Positions 22,275-31,552 are shown, counted from the stretch's first letter. The stretch: 41,048 nt of DNA from a bacterium (GCA_029210545.1 JARGFV010000009.1:1-41048); one strand, 5' to 3'. The notes: generated by a model from the letters alone, not told the origin. Translations and numbers: made by a program.

Positions 22275-23846
22275 CTACCTCCCGTACACCCGGTAATCGA
22301 TATCGGGAAAGATGTTGTCCGCCTCCTCCATCTTCCGCACCTTCTCCTCGTCCCACCCTTCGTCCAGGATCGAATCGAGCTGGTTGAAACGGTCGATGTG
22401 GAGCTTGAACCTCCGTTCGGCATACTCCACGCTCGTCCCCATTGTCATGATGAAGGGCCAATCGCTGGACTGCGCGAGGAGCAGCTCACGGGCCATCTGG
22501 TTCAGGATCCTTTCCCGCAGCGGGTCGGGGGCGGTGTAGCGTCGGGCCCGTTCGGACATGCGGATACCGGCGTTGTGGAGGTATCTCCAGACCCAGTCGT
22601 TGCTGCCGTTGAGCCAGACCTCGTAGTACCCCTTGTTCCCCCAGCTCGAGGCGCACGGCGTCGCCACCTGGTGGGTGGGGTTCTCCTCCAGGTACCGCGC
22701 CAGGGAGACCGGCTCCATGGTCGAAGGAGCCATGTGCCTGAACACATGTTCGATAAAATCCGGTCCCTCGAACCACCAGTGGCCGTACAGTTCGGCGTCG
22801 TAGGGTGAAAGGATGAAGGGAGGCTTGCCCATAAGGCCCCGCAGGTGCTCGGCCTGTCTCTCCCTGTTAAAAACGAAGTTGGCGGCGTGCTCACGTGCCC
22901 GGCCCAGGGCGGCCTCGGGATCGTAAAGCTCCTTGTGGTCCGTGTCCCCCGTGATGCGGTAGTACTTGATGCCGGTGAAGGTCCTCAGGCCGTCCGGGCT
23001 GACGTAGGGCCCCACGTGGTCCATGTCGAGGTCGAACCCCACGTCCCGGTAGAAGTCCCGATAGACGAAATCTCCGGGGTACCCCTCCCGGGAGCTCCAG
23101 ACCTGTTTGCTCGATTCATGGTCGCGGCCGAAGACGGCGACGCCGTTGGGGGTGAAGATGGGGGCGAAAACCCCGAAAAGGCTGCGGGGACGGGAAAAGA
23201 GGAGCCCATGGCTGTCCAGGAAGAAAAAGCCGAGCCCGTGCCGTTTCAGCACATCTTCGAGCCCGGGGTAGTAGGCGCACTCCGGCAGCATGATCCCGGC
23301 AGGGTCCCTGCCCAGGAGCCGCCGATGGGTCCGGACCGCCACCTCGATCTGTGCCTCCACCGAGGGCGGGTGGTAGGCCAGCAGGGGCAGGAACCCGTGG
23401 GTGGCACCGCAGGTGACGATCTCCAGCGCGCCCCTGTCCGCGAGTTCCCGGAAGCCTCTCAGGACATCCGAGCCCAGGGTGTCCTCGAAGAACCGGCGCT
23501 TGACCGTGAGCCGGTCGAGGTAGTACCTCGCCAGCCGATTGATATCGCCATGTCCTTCAGTACGCCGGATCTCCTTTTCCGCCAGTTCGGCTGTCCGATC
23601 CAGGTACCGGGCGAAGCGGTGGATGAGCATGGGGTCAGCCAGCATCGAGGCCAGTGTGGGGGTGAGGCTCATGGTGAGTTGGAAATCAACGCCGTCGTCG
23701 GACAGGCGGTAAAACCGCCGGAGGAGGGGCAGGTAGCACTCCGCCAGGGCCTCGAACAGCCAGTGCTCCTCGAGGAAATATTCGTACTCGGGATGACGGA
23801 CGAAGGGAAGGTGGGCGTGAAGGAAAAGACCCCAGTAGCCGGTCAT
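22275..23846 (-). CDS. GH57 1,4-alpha-glucan branching enzyme
   Basis: It makes alpha-1,6 branches in glycogen. The product, about 523 aa from ATG 23846, is a typical GH57 branching enzyme with C-terminal DUF1957: GYWGLFLHAHLPFVRHPEYE at the start, CGATHGFLPLL, the nucleophile motif GIMLPECAYYPG (E189) and the acid motif YDAELYGHWWFEGPDF (D350). These match the E183/D354 pair known from the Thermococcus enzyme. The start codon overlaps the stop of the DUF4912 gene by one base. It takes the place of GH13 GlgB, which is not seen here. The ORF continues to 23879, but that part has no family match. Confidence 0.93.
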   Translation of the reverse strand: MTGYWGLFLHAHLPFVRHPEYEYFLEEHWLFEALAECYLPLLRRFYRLSDDGVDFQLTMSLTPTLASMLADPMLIHRFARYLDRTAELAEKEIRRTEGHGDINRLARYYLDRLTVKRRFFEDTLGSDVLRGFRELADRGALEIVTCGATHGFLPLLAYHPPSVEAQIEVAVRTHRRLLGRDPAGIMLPECAYYPGLEDVLKRHGLGFFFLDSHGLLFSRPRSLFGVFAPIFTPNGVAVFGRDHESSKQVWSSREGYPGDFVYRDFYRDVGFDLDMDHVGPYVSPDGLRTFTGIKYYRITGDTDHKELYDPEAALGRAREHAANFVFNRERQAEHLRGLMGKPPFILSPYDAELYGHWWFEGPDFIEHVFRHMAPSTMEPVSLARYLEENPTHQVATPCASSWGNKGYYEVWLNGSNDWVWRYLHNAGIRMSERARRYTAPDPLRERILNQMARELLLAQSSDWPFIMTMGTSVEYAERRFKLHIDRFNQLDSILDEGWDEEKVRKMEEADNIFPDIDYRVYGR

Positions 23847-24538
23847 CAACGCCGCCCCTTTTCCGTTCCCGTGGGCCACGAGCTTACGGGTACACCCGGG
23901 CGCCTCTCACCATAGGGGCCGGCCAGGCCTTCGAAGGGCCACAAACCGCCGCCCCCCGAGAGGCGGAAAATCTCCTCGAAGTCACGGCGGCGGGTCATCC
24001 AGAGGGTGTCCACCTCATCGGAGGGACCGTCACAGGGAAGATGTATCCGGTTGGACCTGAGAAGCTCCGTAAAACCGCCCTCCCCTTCCACGCCGAGAGA
24101 TCCTTCGATCTCCAGCCCCGCACGCTCCAGGTTAACGTATGCCGACCCGATCGGCCCCCATGCCCGGTGCAGGTAGAGCACCTCTCCACCCGGCATCGAC
24201 CGCACCTTCAGAACGAGTTCCCCGGGGACCCCGCCGCGGCCCAGTTCCCAGTAAGCGAAGGCGGTCCTGGGGCCCTGGGGCATGAAACAGAGCCTGTCCT
24301 CGCCCAGATGGCCCGGCAGATCGGGCGTGTCGGGACGCGCGGGCGGAGGAGGCCCGGGATCCTGGACATGGACCGGGCTCCCCGGAAAGTCGGTCACGGG
24401 AGGTTCCACGGCCCGGCCAAGCTCCTCGAGGGCCTCGATCAGCTGTGATTTGTTCATCCGGCCGCAGCCGGCGATCCCGGCCTGCCTGGCCAGGGCCAGC
24501 AGCTCGTCCTTTTTCATCTTCGCGTAGGTCGACACCAT
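23846..24538 (-). CDS. Rho_N-like and DUF4912 domain protein
   Basis: A protein of about 230 aa. Residues about 8-42 (MKKDELLALARQAGIAGCGR then MNKSQLIEALEEL) form a Rho N-terminal/SAP-like helical domain. After a Pro-rich linker comes DUF4912, with LCFMPQGPRTAFAYWELG, YLHRAWGPIGSAYVNLERAG and LLRSNRIHLPC. DUF4912 has no established biochemical function. It overlaps glgA by 1-4 nt (ATG 24538, or GTG 24541) and the branching-enzyme gene by 1 nt, so all three are made together. That argues for a role in glycogen synthesis or its control; binding nucleic acid or glucan are both possible. Confidence 0.85.
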   Translation of the reverse strand: MVSTYAKMKKDELLALARQAGIAGCGRMNKSQLIEALEELGRAVEPPVTDFPGSPVHVQDPGPPPPARPDTPDLPGHLGEDRLCFMPQGPRTAFAYWELGRGGVPGELVLKVRSMPGGEVLYLHRAWGPIGSAYVNLERAGLEIEGSLGVEGEGGFTELLRSNRIHLPCDGPSDEVDTLWMTRRRDFEEIFRLSGGGGLWPFEGLAGPYGERRPGVPVSSWPTGTEKGRR

Positions 24539-26070
24539 CACTCACCTTCCTTCAGTTCAAGCGATTTCCTGTAAAGGTCCTCGTAACGGCCGGCTGAGCG
24601 TTTCCAGGAATGGTCTTCGGCCATGATCCTGGTCACGAGGCCGGGCATCCTGCCTGACCGAAACAGCTCCGCGGCCCTCGAAACGGCTTCCATGAGATCC
24701 TCCCCGGCGGCTCGCCGGAAAAGGATCCCGTTTCCCCTTTTATCCTTATCCACATCCCTCACAGTGTCCCCAAGCCCACCCGTGGCCCTGACGACAGGCA
24801 GGGAACCGTACCTCATGGCGATCATCTGCCCGAGGCCGCAAGGCTCGAACCGGGACGGCATGAGGAAAAAGTCCGAGCCCGCGTAGATCCGCCTGGCCAG
24901 TCTCTCGTTGAAACCGATGCTGACCGACACCCGGCCCGGATACGGCTGCGCCGCGGCCATGAGGGACTTTTCCAGGATCGGCTCCCCGCTCCCCAGGACA
25001 ACGACCTGGCTGCCGTCCTCAACCATCTTCGGGACGATCCCGGCCAGCAGATCGGCCCCCTTCTGGTCCGTCAGGCGTCCCACGAAGGCAAACAGGGGCG
25101 CGCCCTCATCGGGGTTGAGACCGAGCTGTTTTCTCAAAACGTCCCTGTTGACCCGACGGCCGGAACTGTCGTCCACCGAGAAGGCAGCCTCTATGCAGCT
25201 GTCGGCGGAAGGGTCCCACTCTTCGTAATCGATACCGTTGAGCACGCCATGCACCCTGTCGGCCCGCCTGGCGAGGACACCCTCCAGGCCGCAGCCGTAC
25301 TCGGCTGTCGTGATCTCCGCCGCGTAGGCAGGGGAAACCGTGGTGATGAGGTCCGACACCTCGATGCCGGCCTTGAGAAAGTTGAGATCCCCCCTGTGTT
25401 CCATGATACCGCGGATGAAAAGGTCCTGCGGAAGATTCAGGGATGGGAGGACCTCGGCCCCGAAAACCCCCTGGTAGGCCATGTTGTGTATGGTCAGGAT
25501 CGACACCGTGCGCGCCCACCGCCCGGCATCCGCTCCCGGCCCGGCGTAAAGGGGGGCCAGGGCGCCGTGCCAGTCGTGTACGTGCAGGATGTCCGGAAAA
25601 AAATTCAAGGCCCCGGCTGCCTCGACCGCTCCCCTGCAGAGAAAGGAAAACCGTTCGGCGCTGTCGGGGTACTCGCCTCCTGCCGGGCCGTAAACCCCTT
25701 CCCGGTCGAAATAACCGGGCTCGTCGAGGAACCAGTACAACGTCCCCATCAGATCCGATCTAAACAGACGTGCGTGCCGCGGCTTCCCGGCATGGGTCAT
25801 ATCCATGGTTACACCGGTGTCCATGAGTTCGTGGCCGCGCCGGCGCACTTCACGGTAACAGGGGAGGACCACCCGGACGTCCATGCCCAGCTCGGCCAGG
25901 CGGGGCGGCAAGGTCCCGGCCACGTCCCCCAGCCCGCCGACCTTGGCGAAAGGGGCCGCCTCGGCGGTGACCATGAGCACCTTCAGCCGGGGCTCAGACA
26001 CAGTCTTCGCCCTGGTCCTGGACCTTGCCGCTGTTGGCGCCTTCTTCGGTTCTGTCTTCGTCCGGATCAA
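24538..26070 (-). CDS. glgA: Glycogen (starch) synthase, GT5
   Basis: It transfers glucose from a nucleotide sugar (ADP- or UDP-glucose) to growing alpha-1,4-glucan. The family motifs are LMVTAEAAPFAKVGGLGDVA (donor-binding KxGGL), ILHVHDWHGALAPLY, LTIHNMAYQGVFG, FVGRLTDQKGADLL, and the C-terminal PSRFEPCGLGQMIAMRYGSL then VVRATGGLGDTV. The TTG start at 26070 has GGAG about 8 nt upstream and gives a basic N-terminal tail of about 30 residues; a GTG 25 codons in would remove it. The gene follows galT across the five-hairpin repeat and is coupled to the DUF4912 gene. Confidence 0.95.
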   Translation of the reverse strand: MIRTKTEPKKAPTAARSRTRAKTVSEPRLKVLMVTAEAAPFAKVGGLGDVAGTLPPRLAELGMDVRVVLPCYREVRRRGHELMDTGVTMDMTHAGKPRHARLFRSDLMGTLYWFLDEPGYFDREGVYGPAGGEYPDSAERFSFLCRGAVEAAGALNFFPDILHVHDWHGALAPLYAGPGADAGRWARTVSILTIHNMAYQGVFGAEVLPSLNLPQDLFIRGIMEHRGDLNFLKAGIEVSDLITTVSPAYAAEITTAEYGCGLEGVLARRADRVHGVLNGIDYEEWDPSADSCIEAAFSVDDSSGRRVNRDVLRKQLGLNPDEGAPLFAFVGRLTDQKGADLLAGIVPKMVEDGSQVVVLGSGEPILEKSLMAAAQPYPGRVSVSIGFNERLARRIYAGSDFFLMPSRFEPCGLGQMIAMRYGSLPVVRATGGLGDTVRDVDKDKRGNGILFRRAAGEDLMEAVSRAAELFRSGRMPGLVTRIMAEDHSWKRSAGRYEDLYRKSLELKEGE

Positions 26071-26096
26071 AATTTAATCTCCGCGCTGTTTTTGAT

Positions 26097-26250
26097 AGGG
26101 TCGCAAAAAGTCCAATCCGGGACTTTTCGCTCCACGGAAAGGGAAAAGCGTCGTTTTCCCTTTCCTCACAAATCAATGACTTACAGTGCAAGTCATTGAT
26201 TCGGGCGCCCCGCGCGGGGCGCGTTGATGGACTTTTTGCGAGTCCATCAA
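26097..26250. repeat. Five-hairpin dispersed element, copy B (complete)
   Basis: Five hairpins lie in succession. H1: GCAAAAAGTCC (26103-26113) with GGACTTTTCGC (26120-26130), one mismatch. H2: GGAAAGGGAAAA (26136-26147) with TTTTCCCTTTCC (26154-26165), perfect. H3: AATCAATGACTT (26171-26182) with AAGTCATTGATT (26190-26201), perfect. H4: an 18-nt palindrome (26205-26222). H5: TTGATGGACT (26224-26233) with AGTCCATCAA (26241-26250), perfect. The outer ends also match each other: GCAAAAAGTCC at the left is the reverse complement of GGACTTTTTGC (26229-26239) inside H5, so the unit has terminal inverted repeats. It fills the galT-glgA gap, ending 2 bp from the galT stop and 26 bp from the glgA start. 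Confidence 0.95.
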
Positions 26251-26252
26251 TT

Positions 26253-27290
26253 TTATATCTCCGCCTCCCTGAGGAACCTCGCGGCGTCCTCGGGAGAGGT
26301 GGGGTTGATCTGGAACCCCGTGCCCCACTCGAACCCCGCGATCATCGTCATCCTCGGAACGAGCTCCAGGTACCAGTGGTAGTCGCTGCTGATGCTGGTC
26401 CAGTATTCCGGTTTCCCGGCGCGATAGGCCTCCGGCGGCGACGTGTGAAGGATGAAGTTGTAGGGCGGATCGTTGAGGACCCTGCTCAGCCTTGCCAGCA
26501 GTTCCTTGACCACCGACGCGAAATGCTGGAGGTGGTCCTCGTCAATGGTCGAGAAATCATGGTTGTGGCGCTTGGGGGCTATCCTCAGCTCGAAGGGGAA
26601 GCTCGAGGCAAAGGGGGTGAAGGCGACGAACAGCTCCTCGTTGATGACGATCCGATCCCCGTCTTCGAGCTCCTGGTGGATGATGTCGCACATCATGCAC
26701 CGCTCCTTGCGCTGGTAGTAATCCCTCGCGCTGGCGAGTTCCACGGCCACGAGGCTGGGCGTAACAGGGATGGCGATGATCTGGGAATGGCTGTGGCAGA
26801 GGCTGGCGCCGGCCTCCGATCCGTAGTTCTTGAAGATCAGGACGTAGCGGAAGCGGCTGTCGCGTCTCAGGTCGGACAGCCTGTCACGGTAAACGGAAAA
26901 AACGTCCCGCAGGTGGGCAATGGAAAAGTCCACCATCTGTTCATCATCGTTGGGCGTTTCCACGATGACCTCGTGGGCGCCGAATCCGGACACGACGTCG
27001 TAGATCCCCTTTCCGTAACGCTCCTGCGAGCTTTCGATGGTCAGGGCCGGGAACTTGTTGGGTATGACCCGGACCCTCCACCCTTCGGAGTTGGGAGCTG
27101 TGCCCTGGTCCCTTATGGCCATGATCTCGGGGGGCGTACGGTCCTCGTTCCCGGGGCAGAAGGGACATACGCCCTTGGGCGCGGGCTTGCCGGGCTTCTC
27201 ATGCCTGTGGATATGTGTAGGTCTCATCCCCCGCTCCGTGGCGATGATGACCCAGGTTTTCCGGATGGGATCGTATCTCAGTTCCGACAT
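26253..27290 (-). CDS. galT: Galactose-1-phosphate uridylyltransferase family (GalT)
   Basis: A 345-aa HIT-superfamily nucleotidyltransferase that exchanges UMP (or AMP in some relatives) between hexose-1-phosphate and nucleotide sugar. It has RYDPIRKTWVIIATERGMRP, the zinc-type CPFCPGNE (C42/C45), FPAL, and the active-site SLCHSHSQIIAIP (H166/H168/Q170), where the second His would carry the nucleotidyl group. The C-terminal WHxxL-like HWYLELVPR is present. The HSHSQ form rather than HPHxQ leaves open ADP-glucose or other specificity. In a glycogen locus without glgC this link to glucose-1-phosphate is worth noting. Confidence 0.88.
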   Translation of the reverse strand: MSELRYDPIRKTWVIIATERGMRPTHIHRHEKPGKPAPKGVCPFCPGNEDRTPPEIMAIRDQGTAPNSEGWRVRVIPNKFPALTIESSQERYGKGIYDVVSGFGAHEVIVETPNDDEQMVDFSIAHLRDVFSVYRDRLSDLRRDSRFRYVLIFKNYGSEAGASLCHSHSQIIAIPVTPSLVAVELASARDYYQRKERCMMCDIIHQELEDGDRIVINEELFVAFTPFASSFPFELRIAPKRHNHDFSTIDEDHLQHFASVVKELLARLSRVLNDPPYNFILHTSPPEAYRAGKPEYWTSISSDYHWYLELVPRMTMIAGFEWGTGFQINPTSPEDAARFLREAEI

Positions 27291-27342
27291 GCGTGCTCCT
27301 CTCGGATCGTTTGCTCTCAGGCGGCGGTTCCCGTCCTCCGCC

Positions 27343-29436
27343 TCAGAACCTGAGGGACAGGGTCAGGGATACCTGTTTCCCCTTGGAAAAATCCAGTTTC
27401 CGGCCCATGGCAAAGCTGCTGGCCTGGTATGTGACGTCGAAACCCTGTTCGGACTGGGAGACGGTCTGGACCGGGTAACTCCACACCTCGCAGGGCTCGG
27501 TACTGCTGATGATCACCGGCGCCGCCAGGACCGGGTCCCGGACCGTCAGCGTGGTCCCGGTGCCCGCTTCCAGCGGTTCGGCCAGGGAGAAGGACCGGCC
27601 GTCGAGCTGCGCGGCACACCGGACCCCTGTGGGAAAGTGCAGGTTGATCTCGCTGCAAAAAAGCGCCGTGACGGGTCCCCCCTCCACGGAAGTGAGGGTG
27701 TACCGGACGGTGAAAAGGCGCTTGTCAAGGGACATGTGCTTTTCTATGCCGATGTCAACGGATGGGCCTTCAGCGGCCTGGAGCCGGCCCTGGATGGAAG
27801 CGGTGACAGCCGACCGTGACAGCTCCATGCGCCAGGATCTGGCCGCGAACTCTCCCAGGGTCTGGAAGCTCCCCTCGTACATCTGGCTGACGCCGGTTTC
27901 CGGCGGCAGGAAATGGTCTACGAAAGCGTACCTCGGGTAACGGTCATAAAGCAGGAGGCGCCGGGTTTCCACGTCCATGGCCCGGGCCGAATCGTGGATC
28001 GTGGCGATATCGGCAGGTTTTTGCCCGTCCGGCTTCCCGGGCTGCCCGGCTGCCCTGTGATATTGCTCGGGACGCCTCGCCAGTGTGCTGAGCAGGTCGA
28101 AGAGGCTGTCCTTGTCTGAAAGCTCGTAAAGGTGCGCTCCGAGGCCGGTGACCACGGCGACCGCGTCGGCGCTTCTGAGCTCCGCCTCGGGATGACCGTC
28201 GGCATTGATGTCCTCGAGGACCGGACCAGGCACTCCCGAACTTTCGTCCAGGATCCTTTCAGCCTCGTTGAGGGCTCTTTTGACCCCGTTGCGCAGGACC
28301 GGCAGGTAAAGACCCCCGAAGATACCGTGCCAGTAGGGGTCGTTGCACTGTCCCATGTAAAGGGCCCTGCGTACCCCGGGATCCTTGACCGAGGCGACCC
28401 GGCGGCTGATCCGGATCATCTTCTTGTGCATGTTGTTGCTCTCGGGGTACCTGACCAGGAAGTCCGGCCACAGCCCTCCCCTGACGAACCTCCGGGCGTC
28501 ATCGGCTCTGCCGAGCCCCCCGAGGATCCCCCGTATCTCGTGAAAGGTCACGGCCTCGTCGGGGGGGAGGGTCCACTCCCCCATCTCGATGTAACTGCCG
28601 GGCGGAAGGTACACACGCCCCAGGGGGACCGAGGACTCGAAGTGTTCCCTGCAGGTGGCGGTCGCGATGTCGCCGCTTTCAAGGATGGCGGCGAGAAAGT
28701 TCCTCAACCACCCTTTGCCGTAGACCCAATCCCATGTTTCGGGCCACATTCCGAACTTTTCGCCGTCGTCGAAGATGATGGCGGTCCTTCCGGCCCCCCT
28801 CGCGGCCTCCCTCACGGTATCGACGGCCTCGTTGACGGGGCTGAAGGGAGTCTTGTAACGCAGCTTCTGACTGATGGGATAAAGGGACATGGTCTCACCG
28901 CGGGTGTCGGTGATGAAACGCCCCGTCAGGTCAGTCCCGCCCTGCCCGGAGGATGTCATGTGGTTGTCGTCGACGATCGTGTAACTCACCCCCGCCTCCC
29001 TGAGGAGGGGGATGAGGCTCGGCTCCCAGATCCTCTCGGTGAGCCACAACCCTTCCGGTCTTGTCCCCGACAGGTCCTCGATGAAGTCGGAGAGCAGGCT
29101 GATCTGGCCGAGGGCGTCCCGGGGCGGGATCACCGCCAGGATCGGTTCGAAGAACCCGGCGGTGAGCATCTCCATCTGCCCGCGCCCCGCCAGGCCGCGG
29201 ATATTGGAGAAGATCCCCTTTTCCTCCCGCTCGATCCACTCCAGGAGATACCCGCTCATATGGAGGCTGAAGCGAAAACCCGGGAACCGGGCCATCTCCT
29301 CGAGGAGCGGCCCGTAACACACCTTGCATCCGTGCCTCAAAACGGAGTCGAAGTTTCCCACCGGCTGATGGCAGTGAAACCCCATGAGGAGAGTCGAAAC
29401 CCCGTTGGCTGTCAACTCAGACGATCCAGTACTCAA
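27343..29436 (-). CDS. GH57 4-alpha-glucanotransferase (DUF1925/DUF1926 type)
   Basis: A 697-aa enzyme that disproportionates alpha-1,4-glucans, like the Thermococcus litoralis enzyme. The GH57 catalytic domain holds MGFHCHQPVGNFDSVL, FFEPILAVIPPRDALGQI, the nucleophile motif GLWLTERIWEPSLIP (E134) and the acid motif IIFDDGEKFGMWPETWDW (D223/D224). A central DUF1925-like helical part includes YMGQCNDPYWHGIFGGLYLP. The C-terminal beta domain of about 250 residues is DUF1926. The TTG start overlaps the end of the adjoining GH57 gene by 20 nt, so translation is coupled. Confidence 0.92.
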   Translation of the reverse strand: MSTGSSELTANGVSTLLMGFHCHQPVGNFDSVLRHGCKVCYGPLLEEMARFPGFRFSLHMSGYLLEWIEREEKGIFSNIRGLAGRGQMEMLTAGFFEPILAVIPPRDALGQISLLSDFIEDLSGTRPEGLWLTERIWEPSLIPLLREAGVSYTIVDDNHMTSSGQGGTDLTGRFITDTRGETMSLYPISQKLRYKTPFSPVNEAVDTVREAARGAGRTAIIFDDGEKFGMWPETWDWVYGKGWLRNFLAAILESGDIATATCREHFESSVPLGRVYLPPGSYIEMGEWTLPPDEAVTFHEIRGILGGLGRADDARRFVRGGLWPDFLVRYPESNNMHKKMIRISRRVASVKDPGVRRALYMGQCNDPYWHGIFGGLYLPVLRNGVKRALNEAERILDESSGVPGPVLEDINADGHPEAELRSADAVAVVTGLGAHLYELSDKDSLFDLLSTLARRPEQYHRAAGQPGKPDGQKPADIATIHDSARAMDVETRRLLLYDRYPRYAFVDHFLPPETGVSQMYEGSFQTLGEFAARSWRMELSRSAVTASIQGRLQAAEGPSVDIGIEKHMSLDKRLFTVRYTLTSVEGGPVTALFCSEINLHFPTGVRCAAQLDGRSFSLAEPLEAGTGTTLTVRDPVLAAPVIISSTEPCEVWSYPVQTVSQSEQGFDVTYQASSFAMGRKLDFSKGKQVSLTLSLRF

Positions 29437-31552
29437 GGTCGTAATCCTCGGGGACCGGGATCCTCACCATGGAGAAGAGGGGAGCTTTCTCCACCGGTTC
29501 GGACCCACGCCACAGGCTGAAAGAGAGCAGGATCTCCATCCCTGGTTCCGCTCCCAGCGTTACCAGGGGGAGGGCGAACTCCCCTATCTTGTCGCAGGCA
29601 CCCCTGACACCGGCTGATCGCTGGTCGCCGTCGAGGGTTTCCATCTCGCCCCTAACCACCCTGAAACGGAAGGCCGCCTTTACCGGCCCCTCCAACTCGA
29701 CGGCGAGGGTCATCCCTTCCGCCTTTTCGGCGAAATGATCGGCGCTTTCGAGCCTCAGGTAGAGGCACTGTTCGTCGAACCCGTACATCAACTGCCTCAG
29801 GACGGGATCGGACCGGTGCATGGATCCCTGCTCGAAGTCCAGGTTGAAAACTCCCGCGCTGAGCCATTCGAAGTAGTTGGTGTCCAGCCCGTCGAGGACC
29901 GGTTCGACGATCCCGAAGGGAGCCCTCACGTGCCCCCGGACCTTTCCTTTCTTTATGGGTTCGAGGAGCTCCAGGAGGATCGGTATCCCCGCGAAACGGT
30001 AAGCGTTGATGAGGTGGAGACGGAACAGCTCGTCGAAACGGGCGGCAAGGGTCGTGAAGTGGTCGTCACCGAACCACCAGTACCAGTCGCTGCCCTCGGC
30101 GATGAGGATCTGCTCCATGGCATTTTCCCGTGCCGCGGCGTCCAGCCCGGGAAGGGCCGCCTCGATGGTGTCCCGGGTGCGGCACACCAGTTCCCAGGCC
30201 CTGTTCTTTTCCGAATGCCCCACCCAGGTCGAAAGCCGGCCGCCGATCCAGGATCCGGGAACGATGTCGCCGAGCCTGCCGGCATTGCCTGACTGCAGGG
30301 CCTCGCTGAAAGTCACCATCTCGATGGCCGGATCGCTGCCCAGGGCCTCGTAAAGGCCCTCCAGGAAAGGCCGGCCGTTCTCCGGGTAGTGCTCCCAGGC
30401 GTTCTCCCCGTCCAGGATGACCGCAACGACCCCGTCGTCGCGGTCCAGCCCTTTCCTGATGGCGTGCAAGCGTCCGAGGAAATTGCCCACCGCTTCGGAC
30501 GCTTCCATCCTCTGGTAGGTAAAGCCGATGAGATCCGAAAGCTCGCGGTCGCGGAAGAACATGGCGATCTCGCCGCTGCCGGTCTGGATTTTCCACGGCC
30601 GATACAACTCGTTCCGCCTCCCGCCGAAACCGGGGAAAGGCACTCCCAGGCTGTTGGCGAGGACTTCCTCGTCGGATGCCGCATAGGCGACCCCCCTCGC
30701 CGCCATGATCTCCAGGGCCGGAAGGGACACGCCGCCCTCCGAGGGCCACATGCCGCGGCATTTTGAGCCGAAGGTCCTTTCGTACCGCTCCAGGGCCCTG
30801 TCGACGTGGGTGGGGGCGTCGGCGGCGAGGCTGCCGCAGGTAACGGGAAGGGGCAGGCCGCGCTGCACCGCCCTCGCGCTGTTGAAATCATAGAGCAGGG
30901 GTAAAATGGGGTGATAATAGGGGGTCGAAGTGATCTCGACAGCCCCGGATTCCTGGGCCTTCCGGTATGCCGGGACGATCTCCTGGATCTTGCTCAGGAG
31001 CAGGTCGACGAGGGTCGTCTTGTCCTTCTGGGTGAAGCCCATCCCCCTGGTGATGAGTTCACGGATGAGGGGCTCTTCCTCCCGGAAAAAGGTGCCGGTC
31101 CAGGCCAGGAGAAAAAGAACCTGCAGGTCGAGGAGCTCCTGGTGGGAAAAAAACCCTGTCACCGCCTCCTTAGCCTGGCGGCGGTTCCACCTGTCGTAGA
31201 GCTGGTAATAACGCCGGAGGGGCAGGATCTGGTGGCGCACGGAGCCGATGAAGAGAAGATCGTAAAGCAGTGTGAGATCGTCTTCCTCCAGGCCCTCCAC
31301 CGGCCGGAGCAGGACCTCCAGGAAAAGGTCAGACCCAGGGACCGCGAACCCCTCGATCTGGTCGAGGAGCGATGGCACGAGGTTGAAGGTGGTGCGCACC
31401 GATCCGTGCATCTGCGCCAGGCGAACCATGTCGTAATAGTCCTTTGTGGCGTGGATAAACGTCAGGGGCATCACGGAGGTGCCGTCGTACCCGTTGCGGT
31501 AGCACGGCTGGTGCATGTGCCACCAGAGGGCCAGGCGGATCCTGTCAGCCAT
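29417..31552 (-). CDS. GH57 alpha-amylase/amylopullulanase-like protein (COG1449)
   Basis: A 711-aa intracellular glycoside hydrolase (no signal peptide): LALWWHMHQPCYRN, STPYYHPILPLLYDFNSA, the nucleophile motif GMWPSEGGVSLPALEIM (E272) and the acid motif VILDGENAWEHYPENGRPF (D381). The C-terminal region (from about 540) is a beta-rich domain found with this subfamily. Its substrate is an alpha-glucan; whether it cleaves alpha-1,4, alpha-1,6 or both bonds is not clear. It follows the pyrophosphorylase fusion by 6 nt and overlaps the glucanotransferase gene. Confidence 0.9.
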   Translation of the reverse strand: MADRIRLALWWHMHQPCYRNGYDGTSVMPLTFIHATKDYYDMVRLAQMHGSVRTTFNLVPSLLDQIEGFAVPGSDLFLEVLLRPVEGLEEDDLTLLYDLLFIGSVRHQILPLRRYYQLYDRWNRRQAKEAVTGFFSHQELLDLQVLFLLAWTGTFFREEEPLIRELITRGMGFTQKDKTTLVDLLLSKIQEIVPAYRKAQESGAVEITSTPYYHPILPLLYDFNSARAVQRGLPLPVTCGSLAADAPTHVDRALERYERTFGSKCRGMWPSEGGVSLPALEIMAARGVAYAASDEEVLANSLGVPFPGFGGRRNELYRPWKIQTGSGEIAMFFRDRELSDLIGFTYQRMEASEAVGNFLGRLHAIRKGLDRDDGVVAVILDGENAWEHYPENGRPFLEGLYEALGSDPAIEMVTFSEALQSGNAGRLGDIVPGSWIGGRLSTWVGHSEKNRAWELVCRTRDTIEAALPGLDAAARENAMEQILIAEGSDWYWWFGDDHFTTLAARFDELFRLHLINAYRFAGIPILLELLEPIKKGKVRGHVRAPFGIVEPVLDGLDTNYFEWLSAGVFNLDFEQGSMHRSDPVLRQLMYGFDEQCLYLRLESADHFAEKAEGMTLAVELEGPVKAAFRFRVVRGEMETLDGDQRSAGVRGACDKIGEFALPLVTLGAEPGMEILLSFSLWRGSEPVEKAPLFSMVRIPVPEDYDLEYWIV

